Below are positions 51,579 to 57,225 of a DNA stretch of 64,000 nt, in pieces; position 1 is the stretch's first letter, and each line of letters starts with the position of its first letter. This DNA is from an uncultured Clostridia bacterium (GTDB lineage: Bacteria; Bacillota; Clostridia; Oscillospirales; Ruminococcaceae), in NCBI GenBank assembly GCA_947628615.1, contig CANRAO010000002.1:197724-261723 (forward strand). Reading direction: 5' to 3'. A program made the translations under genes and the position numbers. Under the pieces are notes generated by a model. It made no database searches and had not been told where the DNA came from. It saw nothing but the letters and a program-made list of their open reading frames with translations.

Positions 51579-51607
51579 TTATATTAATTCCTGCTATATA
51601 TGATAAG

Positions 51608-51640
51608 AAACGGCGTTCAGAAAAACTCCGAACGCCGTTT
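51608..51640 (+). terminator. Terminator after the CopG/Arc gene
   Basis: AAACGGCGTTC (51608-51618) pairs perfectly with GAACGCCGTTT (51630-51640) and is followed by TT. The core resembles the terminator at 53.7 kb. Confidence 0.9.
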
Positions 51641-51717
51641 TTGCTTCTTGTGTATTGTATCTTACTTCTTACTTCTTGCTTTTAGCAATTATCCATTGTC
51701 AATTACTAATTAATAAG

Positions 51718-51790
51718 CCTGCCGTTTCTCAAAGTTAAAAATTAATCAAACTATAACAAAGGCGGCAGTGCCACCGCCGCCGGCGGTCTT
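51718..51790 (+). repeat. Dispersed two-hairpin repeat, copy at 51.7 kb
   Basis: CTGCCG (51719-51724) faces CGGCAG (51763-51768) across 38 bases, inside the phrase CAAAGGCGGCAGTGCC; then a perfect hairpin ACCGCC-GCC-GGCGGT (51773-51787). The layout matches the tandem units at 17 kb and the copies at 53.8 and 56.4 kb. Confidence 0.75.
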
Positions 51791-51817
51791 GCATATAAAA
51801 TTCTTGCATCTAGGTGC

Positions 51818-51845
51818 TTGACATATGAAAAATATGTGTTATAAT
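51818..51845 (+). promoter_or_regulatory. Promoter of the antitoxin RNA
   Basis: TTGACA (51818-51823), 16-base spacer, TATAAT (51840-51845): both boxes perfect. Transcription should start near 51852. Confidence 0.85.
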
Positions 51846-51851
51846 ATAGAT

Positions 51852-51955
51852 ATAAAAAGAGAGTACTGCACACGGCAAATTAATGCCTAGGCGGTTACTC
51901 CTAAGAGTTGTTAAAGAACAACCGGCTTTTGGAGATTGGCGGTTGTTCTTTTTTA
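51852..51955 (+). ncRNA. Probable antitoxin RNA of a type I toxin-antitoxin locus
   Basis: A transcript of about 100 nt is predicted from the consensus promoter to a strong terminator hairpin (AAAGAACAACCG 51913-51924 with CGGTTGTTCTT 51940-51950, then a T-run). There is no plausible coding frame. It converges on the toxin gene on the opposite strand, so it would be antisense to the 3' part of the toxin message. Its 5' half (GAGAGTACTG...GGCGGTTACTCC) is nearly the same as the 5' leader of the toxin message, which is encoded on the other strand. Confidence 0.72.
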
Positions 51956-51974
51956 TGTAAAAATAAAAAAACTT

Positions 51975-52064
51975 CTAATTTTTCTTGTTAAATATAAGAA
52001 AAGCTAGAGTGATAATTTCGGTTATCATGCTAATGAATGAAAACAATTCATAATATGATACCAT
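51975..52064 (-). CDS. Probable type I toxin, 29 aa membrane peptide (holin-like toxin type)
   Basis: MVSYYELFSFISMITEI followed by ITLAFLIFNKKN: a short hydrophobic helix with a basic C-terminus, as in Firmicutes type I toxins of the Hol-Tox/TxpA group. The start at 52064 has GGGGGTGG 4 bases upstream. That ribosome site is inside a CCCC-GAAA-GGGG hairpin (52073-52084), which should hide it, a usual feature of such messages. A longer frame to 52163 would cross the promoter. Expected effect is membrane damage when the antitoxin RNA is absent; this is family knowledge, not shown here. Confidence 0.72.
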   Translation of the reverse strand: MVSYYELFSFISMITEIITLAFLIFNKKN

Positions 52065-52124
52065 ATTACCACCCCCTTTCGGGGAGAAACCGCCTGCCTT
52101 TTTATGTACAGTACTCTCGCTTTT

Positions 52125-52153
52125 ATTATAATTTATAATAAATATTTTGTCAA
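52125..52153 (-). promoter_or_regulatory. Promoter of the toxin gene
   Basis: - strand: TTGACA (52148-52153), 17-base spacer, TATAAT (52125-52130), all perfect. The message would begin near 52118 with GAGAGTACTG and a leader of about 55 bases. Confidence 0.85.
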
Positions 52154-52174
52154 ATAATATCAAATGTCGCCGGC

Positions 52175-52639
52175 GTGACGCTGGATACAGTCAAGGCAAT
52201 ACTTTTAGCTTCCTGTGATAGAAAATGTTTAGAAAGGTATACAGAAGGATTGACAGAGAAAGAGGGTTCAGGAGTAGTAAATGCACAAAGGGCTATTAAC
52301 ATCACATCTAAAAAAACATATTCTCGATTTCCTTCTTCAGTTAATGCACACGGAATTATTCTTAGGAATAGTTCTGATTATTGTAAATGTGCATTAGTAT
52401 GGGAAGTTCCTGCTTCTAATGCAAATAATACAGAAATTCCTGATTTCAAGCTTGAATTAGGTTATCAAAATAGTAATAATTATATAGGAACAAATTCACC
52501 TAATTCTTCAGCTGAAGTATTAGTCACAAATGCTTTTGAAGATGATTTGGGTTATAATTATGTGAGTTATAGATTTTTAAGAGTAGATAATATTACATCT
52601 AATTTTATGTTTACCATAGCTTGGTATGATTTGGGGTAA
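52175..52639 (+). pseudogene. C-terminal remnant of a subtilisin-like (S8) serine peptidase
   Basis: About 154 codons remain. The segment DTVKAILLASC, a variable stretch and EGSGVVNAQRAI match the final helix and the G.G.VNA..A block that end S8 catalytic domains; a beta-sandwich tail follows. The catalytic Asp, His and Ser regions are missing. There is no ribosome binding site, and the left border falls on a CCGGCG-TGA-CGCTGG palindrome beside the toxin promoter, as if an insertion or deletion removed the 5' part. Confidence 0.6.
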
Positions 52640-52657
52640 TACTCAAAATAACAAGTG

Positions 52658-52686
52658 TTGACATTTTTATAAAAATGATGTACAAT
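52658..52686 (+). promoter_or_regulatory. Promoter of the secreted Fn3 protein gene
   Basis: TTGACA (52658-52663), 17-base spacer, TACAAT (52681-52686), 29 bp before the start codon. Confidence 0.8.
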
Positions 52687-52714
52687 AAAATAGCAAATAA
52701 AGGAGGGCTAACCT

Positions 52715-53695
52715 ATGAAAATGATGAAAAAAATATTAAGTATTTTTGTTTCGGCTGTTATAATGTTTACATCTGTTTTATTAACTGCATTTTTCACATT
52801 TGCTGATGATACATTGAACTATAATTGTAAATGGGATTTTAGTAGCAGACCATTTAATATTCCACATAATTCTTTAGGGTGTTATATTTATATTGATAAT
52901 TATGACACATATAAAGTATATGAAAGCGAGATTATAAGCGGTTATGATAAATCATTTTTTGATGAAAATGTTCTTTTAGTAAACTGGTTGATAAACTTTA
53001 ACGGCGGAGCTGGCGAAGGCTATGAAAAAAATCCAAGTATAACTAAAGATAATGGCAAGCTTACTTTAGATTATACATTTTATATGTCTTTTATAGGTAC
53101 GGATCAGATAGCGTATGATGTTCATTTAATAGAGTTTAAAAAATCTGATGTAGCAGATGTAGATTTTTCAGATATTACAGTAAATGTTACTCAGACCTAC
53201 TCCAAGGCTGAACAATTATTTGGTCCTGATGGAATAGAATTTAGTCCTGATCCTTTAACAATACCTGATAAAAAAATCATTATTGAAATGGTAAATATCT
53301 CATCTTATATTGCAAGTTCTACTTCTAGCAACAATATTAATAATAAATCAGCGATTTCAACAACTGTTCCAACTACTAATTCAAAAAAGACGACCCCAAT
53401 CACAACCATTGCCAAATCAGATAAGGTTAAAAATATAAAGGTTAAGTCAGTAACTGACAAACAGCTAAAAGTATCTTGGAAAAAAATAAACGGAGTAAAA
53501 TATGAAGTAAAATATTCTTTAAAGAAAGGTATGAAAAATGCAAAGGTAAAAAAGAATATTAAGAAAAACAAAGTAATTCTTAAAAAGCTGAAATCAGGAA
53601 AGAAGTATTATATCAAAGTAAGAGCGTATCAAAAGATAGGAAATAAAACCTACACAGGAAAATGGTCAAAGAAGGTTGCAAAAACAGTTAAATAA
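52715..53695 (+). CDS. Secreted protein with PrcB-like N-terminal domain and Fn3 C-terminus
   Basis: 326 residues. Signal peptide about 1-30 (ends TFA-DD). Residues about 40-190 form an unassigned domain whose pattern (YDKSFFDENVLLVNWLINF, then ITKDNGKLTLDYTFYM, then HLIEFKKSD) resembles the PrcB-type domain of protease-complex subunits; this is a tentative match. A Ser/Thr/Asn linker and a Lys-rich Fn3-like domain (about 235-326) follow, like the tail of the giant LRR protein. AAAGGAGGG precedes the ATG. It stands beside a subtilase remnant, and PrcB-type proteins work with subtilases, so the two may once have been partners. Confidence 0.7.
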   Translation: MKMMKKILSIFVSAVIMFTSVLLTAFFTFADDTLNYNCKWDFSSRPFNIPHNSLGCYIYIDNYDTYKVYESEIISGYDKSFFDENVLLVNWLINFNGGAGEGYEKNPSITKDNGKLTLDYTFYMSFIGTDQIAYDVHLIEFKKSDVADVDFSDITVNVTQTYSKAEQLFGPDGIEFSPDPLTIPDKKIIIEMVNISSYIASSTSSNNINNKSAISTTVPTTNSKKTTPITTIAKSDKVKNIKVKSVTDKQLKVSWKKINGVKYEVKYSLKKGMKNAKVKKNIKKNKVILKKLKSGKKYYIKVRAYQKIGNKTYTGKWSKKVAKTVK

Positions 53696-53701
53696 AATAA
53701 C

Positions 53702-53732
53702 AAAAGCGTTCGGAAAAATTCCGAACGCTTTT
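53702..53732 (+). terminator. Terminator after the secreted Fn3 protein gene
   Basis: AAAAGCGTTCGGAA pairs perfectly with TTCCGAACGCTTTT (53702-53715 with 53719-53732). Confidence 0.92.
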
Positions 53733-53773
53733 CTCTTGCATTTTGCTTCTTGTATCTTGCCTCTGGCAGTAGC

Positions 53774-53860
53774 CTGCCGTTTAACAGAAGTCAAACATTG
53801 AACTAACTGACCAAAGGCAGCAGAGCCACTAGCGTTACGCTGGTCACCCCTGCTATAAGT
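53774..53860 (+). repeat. Dispersed two-hairpin repeat, copy at 53.8 kb
   Basis: CTGCC (53774-53778) faces GGCAG (53816-53820) inside CCAAAGGCAGCAGAGCC; then the hairpin ACTAGCG-TTA-CGCTGGT (53828-53844, one G-T pair) and the tail CACCCCTGCTATAA, which resembles the tail of the 56.4-kb copy. Confidence 0.75.
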
Positions 53861-54134
53861 CCTGTAAATCAGCATCAGGAATATCGTTTTCAAGATTATC
53901 TCTTGCAAGATCGGTGTCGATCACAGGATAAACATTAGAAATCGGCTTATCTCCGCTGTGCTTGTGCGGTGTGGAATGATACACCTTTTGTGCAGGTGCA
54001 CTTGTTCCCGGTATAATCGGACGGGCCTTCTCCTTACCGCTTTTAGCCTTTCCCTGAATTTCAGGAACTGCCGCCTGCTCATTAAGCGGACGTGTGTGCG
54101 TTCTGTCGGGACGCTTCATACCTTGCTTTGCCAT
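53853..54134 (-). CDS. Small basic protein of unknown function, 93 aa
   Basis: I do not recognise a function. The protein is hydrophilic and probably disordered: KQGMKRPDRTHTRPLNEQ, a Lys-rich middle with the phrase VPEIQGKAKSGKEKARP, and an acidic end with DTDLARDNLENDIP. The patterned ends suggest a conserved family. AAGGAGGT is 27 bases before the ATG, too far by itself, but a 16-base hairpin (54144-54159, ACCCC with GGGGT) lies between and would shorten the effective distance to about 11 bases. Confidence 0.65.
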   Translation of the reverse strand: MAKQGMKRPDRTHTRPLNEQAAVPEIQGKAKSGKEKARPIIPGTSAPAQKVYHSTPHKHSGDKPISNVYPVIDTDLARDNLENDIPDADLQDL

Positions 54135-54185
54135 AATATAATTACCCCACTTAAGGGGTTTACCTCCTTCTTGATCTTAGGTAAA

Positions 54186-54227
54186 AAATTCACCTATCAG
54201 CATTAATTTGCCCAATAGGTGAAATTT
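54186..54227 (-). terminator. Terminator of the GH43 gene
   Basis: AAATTCACCTAT pairs with ATAGGTGAAATTT (54186-54197 with 54215-54227, one bulge), followed by six T on the - strand. Confidence 0.85.
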
Positions 54228-54264
54228 ATATCCGTATTATATAAATAGAGAAAGTTACAAAAAA

Positions 54265-55737
54265 TCAATCATACAAGCAGTCGAAGTTTTCAAATTCAGC
54301 TTTGCCGTTGACCGCATAAAGAGCCATAATTACACCTGTAAAGCCCTCTGCTACCTCGCTGGAAAGATATTTCGGGTCACCCCAGCCGAGCTTAACTTCC
54401 TTGCCCTCGTCAATAACAATAAAGTCATAGCAGTAATTGTTTGCACGAACGATCAGCTTTGCACAGCCGCATTTAAGACTAACTCTGTTTTGGACGTGCT
54501 TTATTCCGCCGATATTGAGTTTCAGCACAGCCTCATAACCGTTATCTGTTCTGCAAACAGAAATATCGTAATGCTCATTTTCGGTCATATATAAGGTTAT
54601 ACCGCCCTCGCCGTTTTGAACATTAACATTACAGGAAAGAGTGAAATTAAAATCCTTTTGTCTTATTCCGATAAATGTCGGCGAATCCACCTCATCAAGC
54701 GTAATACTTGTGCCGTTTAAGGTCAATTTACTATCTGAGAACTCATAATTTTCCTCATGTGGGTGACGGAGATAACACCAGTCAATGTTCCAATTTGTGT
54801 TCTCAAAAGTATAACGCTTCTTCTCCTGCTGAAAGAAGTCGCCTTGAATTTCATAACTTTCGTCGGTTGTGCCGTCATTGCCTGCTGTGAACCAGCCGTT
54901 TTCATCAAATTTAACAGGCGTTAAAAAAACCTCTCTGCCAAGCTGATGGTACGGCCGCCATAAATCCATTTGACGAAATCCCAGACTTATTATATGCCAG
55001 CTGTCAAACTTATCTTTTATTAAATCACCGTGACCGATACCCTGAATTATAAAAGGTGCTTTATTGCGGTTTGTGAGAACAGGATTATTCGGATAGTTTT
55101 CAAACTCGCCCCAAATGCTTTCCGCTCTGGCGTATGTAATCATATGACCGTACTCTGTTCCGCCTTCGGCAGCCATAAGATAGTATTTCCCATTAATTTT
55201 ATACATATGCGGGCTTTCGAGAAAGCGTCCGCCGGAGCCCTGCCAGATAGATTTACTGTGAGTGAGCTTCTCTCCTGTTTCAATATTTATTTCGCACTGA
55301 ACGACTCCTCCGACGCCGTAATCGTCAGTTCCGTTGCTTATAAAATACGCTTTACCGTTTTCAAAATACAGAGATGGATCAATACCTCCCTGATCCACAT
55401 ATATTGGTTCAGACCACTCACCATAAATATCATCGGTGTAAACATAAAAATTCTGATGTGTGGTATCGTTGGTCGTTACCATATAAAATCTGCCGTTGTT
55501 GTATCTTATGGTAGGAGCAAAAACCCCTCCCGAGCTGTTTATTTTCTCAAGCATCACCTGACTTTTACGAGTCAAAACATGACCTATCTGCGTCCAGTTC
55601 ACGAGATTTTCGCTTTCAAACAGCGGTACTCCCGGAAAATACTGAAACGAACTGCACACCATATAAAATTTACCGTTTGCAAAACAAACGCTAGGATCGG
55701 GATAAAAGCCTTTAACAACAGGGTTTGTATATTTCAT
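54265..55737 (-). CDS. Glycoside hydrolase family 43 beta-xylosidase/arabinofuranosidase
   Basis: 490 residues, no signal peptide, so a cytoplasmic enzyme acting on imported oligosaccharides. The five-blade propeller covers about residues 1-290: catalytic base Asp in YPDPSVCFANG, the pKa-modulating Asp in GGIDPSLYFENG and the general acid Glu in LESPHMYKINGKYYL. Residues about 310-490 form the C-terminal beta-sandwich typical of GH43 xylosidases. The split between xylose and arabinose specificity cannot be decided. GGAGG precedes the ATG. A small membrane protein gene lies 32 bp upstream on the same strand. Confidence 0.9.
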   Translation of the reverse strand: MKYTNPVVKGFYPDPSVCFANGKFYMVCSSFQYFPGVPLFESENLVNWTQIGHVLTRKSQVMLEKINSSGGVFAPTIRYNNGRFYMVTTNDTTHQNFYVYTDDIYGEWSEPIYVDQGGIDPSLYFENGKAYFISNGTDDYGVGGVVQCEINIETGEKLTHSKSIWQGSGGRFLESPHMYKINGKYYLMAAEGGTEYGHMITYARAESIWGEFENYPNNPVLTNRNKAPFIIQGIGHGDLIKDKFDSWHIISLGFRQMDLWRPYHQLGREVFLTPVKFDENGWFTAGNDGTTDESYEIQGDFFQQEKKRYTFENTNWNIDWCYLRHPHEENYEFSDSKLTLNGTSITLDEVDSPTFIGIRQKDFNFTLSCNVNVQNGEGGITLYMTENEHYDISVCRTDNGYEAVLKLNIGGIKHVQNRVSLKCGCAKLIVRANNYCYDFIVIDEGKEVKLGWGDPKYLSSEVAEGFTGVIMALYAVNGKAEFENFDCLYD

Positions 55738-55769
55738 AAATGCCTCCTAAACAGCGGTTTATAAATTAC

Positions 55770-56078
55770 TTATTCTTTATCTTTTTCCCAAGTATTTATC
55801 CACCTGATAAAGTCAATAATCAGAATTAACACCAAAATCAATCCGAATGCAAGAATACAAACATTTATTGCTATTACCTCTTTGATATTTGTTGATACAA
55901 AATATTTTTCTGCAAATGTTGATATTTCAACTGTACTGTCATCATTTGCAGGCAAATCAGAAACATATTCATCATATTTCTGCTCCGCGATTTCATATGT
56001 ATGGCTCAAATTATTAAATCCAATGCAAATAAATACAATTGATACTACAATTAAAATGATTTTTGATAAAGCCTTCAT
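55770..56078 (-). CDS. Small membrane protein, 102 aa, function unknown
   Basis: Two membrane segments (about 5-25 and 67-90) with a loop of about 40 residues rich in Asp, Glu and Tyr between them, and a charged C-terminal end (RWINTWEKDKE). AAAGGTGA lies 6 bases before the ATG. It is 32 bp upstream of the GH43 gene and may be cotranscribed, but nothing in the sequence links it to sugar use. Confidence 0.62.
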   Translation of the reverse strand: MKALSKIILIVVSIVFICIGFNNLSHTYEIAEQKYDEYVSDLPANDDSTVEISTFAEKYFVSTNIKEVIAINVCILAFGLILVLILIIDFIRWINTWEKDKE

Positions 56079-56228
56079 AATTATCACCTTTCTGCACTAT
56101 TAAAAATAATTATCATTAGTATATAAATATAATTCCATAAGACTTTCCCTTTTATTAGTGCAAGCCTACTTCCATTTTCATCATTATTTTACTACTGCTA
56201 CAGTTAAATGTCAATTTATTATCGTGTA

Positions 56229-56376
56229 AAAAATCCACGCACTATATCAGTACGTGGAGCGGATATGCAATGCTACGATGCTGAAAATCTTAGCAAAAAA
56301 CGCAACTACTAATGCGAAATATTAAAATTCACATTTCACAAAATGTGAAACGCAAACAAGCTCCGACAGCAATGTT
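56229..56376 (+). repeat. 150-bp structured repeat, copy A
   Basis: Begins AAAAATCCACGCACTA like copy B and aligns with it throughout (ATGCAA, TAGCAAAAAA, ACTAA-GCGA, TTCAC-TT-CACAAAATGTGAAACGC, AACA-GCTCCG). It ends in a small hairpin AGCAA-TG-TTGCT (56369-56380 area) in the place of the GC-rich hairpin of copy B. Confidence 0.72.
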
Positions 56377-56413
56377 GCTTTTTCTTAGTATTAGTCCGCA
56401 GTTGCATAAAAAA

Positions 56414-56470
56414 CCGCCTTCAGCTAACTTGCCAAAGGCGGTAGTGCGTACAGGGTTACCCCCTGCTGTA
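56414..56470 (+). repeat. Dispersed two-hairpin repeat, copy at 56.4 kb
   Basis: CCGCC (56414-56418) faces GGCGG (56437-56441) inside GCCAAAGGCGGTAGTGCG; then the hairpin CAGGG-TTACC-CCCTG (56451-56465). Compared with the 17-kb and 53.8-kb copies, CTGCC/GGCAG has become CCGCC/GGCGG, a paired change. Confidence 0.75.
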
Positions 56471-56514
56471 AATACTTGAAAAATAAGATATATAAATAGT
56501 AACGCGAGATATAA

Positions 56515-56665
56515 AAAAATCCACGCACTAATTTAGTCCGCGGACTGGATGCAACGTCACCGTTGCTGGAAAGAGGTAGCAAAAAAGATGTACCACTAAC
56601 GCGAGATACAAAAAGTTCACGTTCCACAAAATGTGAAACGCGAACAGGCTCCGGCGGCTCGCCGG
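56515..56665 (+). repeat. 150-bp structured repeat, copy B
   Basis: Carries three hairpins: GCAACG-TCAC-CGTTGC, a longer interrupted stem GTTC.CGTT.CAC with GTG.AACG.GAAC, and CCGGCG-GCT-CGCCGG (56651-56665). The third hairpin ends next to the tRNA-Arg 3' end. Confidence 0.75.
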
Positions 56666-56742
56666 TGGCGCGCCAGGAGGGACTCGAACCCCCGACCTAC
56701 TGGTTCGTAGCCAGTCACTCTATCCAGCTGAGCTACTGGCGC
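56666..56742 (-). tRNA. tRNA-Arg (anticodon ACG)
   Basis: 77 nt including an encoded CCA. Acceptor stem GCGCCAG with CTGGCGC, discriminator G, D-arm TAGCTCAGCTGGATAGAG, anticodon loop CTACGAA with a 5-bp ACTGG/CCAGT stem, and T-arm with GGTTCGAGTCC. The ACG anticodon needs conversion to ICG by TadA, whose gene is at 3.9 kb. Confidence 0.96.
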
Positions 56743-56858
56743 ATAAAAATGCCTTAATGCCTTTATAATTTTTAGCTTAATAATTATATCAAATCAAAAA
56801 ATAAATGTCAAGCATTTTAACTAAAAAAGATAAAGTCTTGTACTTTAGCACATAAAAA

Positions 56859-56883
56859 CCGTCGAGGTTTTAACCCTCGACGG
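56859..56883 (-). terminator. Terminator hairpin next to the Fn3 remnant
   Basis: CCGTCGAGG (56859-56867) pairs perfectly with CCTCGACGG (56875-56883); T-rich on both strands. It once ended the Fn3 gene whose tail survives just to the right. Confidence 0.78.
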
Positions 56884-56899
56884 CTCTTTTATACAATAA

Positions 56900-57064
56900 T
56901 TATATTATTTTAATCTTTTTTATCGTACTTAATTCGCTGAAAATCTTTACTTCCCTGCCTTTTTTAGTTCTGTAAGAAGCATATGTCTGTACTTTTACAT
57001 AATAAGTTTTTTTCTTCTTTATCTTCTTGCTATTGATCTTAAGAATGTTTGTCTTAGATTTTTC
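56900..57064 (-). pseudogene. C-terminal remnant of a secreted Fn3-tail protein
   Basis: 54 codons before a stop read SKTNILKINSKKIKKKK, then TYYVKVQTYASYRTKKG and a Lys/Ile end. This is the same kind of Lys-rich Fn3 end as in the giant LRR protein (KTYYVRVRAYATY). The frame is closed by a stop just upstream at 57065 and the GH5 promoter follows directly, so the rest of the gene is gone. Confidence 0.68.
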
Positions 57065-57123
57065 TTATAAACAGTACTTAAAAATGACTGTATTTTATAT
57101 AAAACAAAATGTTATTTATTATA

Positions 57124-57152
57124 TTGACAAATACATATTATGGTGTTATAAT
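57124..57152 (+). promoter_or_regulatory. Promoter of the GH5 gene
   Basis: TTGACA (57124-57129), 17-base spacer, TATAAT (57147-57152), both perfect. The leader is about 67 bases. Confidence 0.87.
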
Positions 57153-57225
57153 GTAAATAATGGATATTAATTCCATTGAAATAACCATGTTTATCATGCT
57201 AACAAATTCACAAGGAGGAACAAAA

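Larger units (their letters stand above)
56079..56665. other. 590-bp repeat-rich intergenic region before tRNA-Arg
   Basis: No gene. It carries two diverged copies of a roughly 150-bp repeat (56229-56376 and 56515-56665) and, between them, one copy of the two-hairpin repeat (56414-56470). The last repeat ends one base before the 3' CCA end of the tRNA gene. Confidence 0.75.

Noticed and set aside
55030..55764. 244-codon open frame on the + strand inside GH43
   Set aside because: Antisense shadow of a clear GH43 gene with intact catalytic residues.
56666..56742. tRNA-Arg as attachment site of an integrated element
   Set aside because: The repeat abuts the tRNA end, but there is no integrase and no direct duplicate of the tRNA 3' end in the window.
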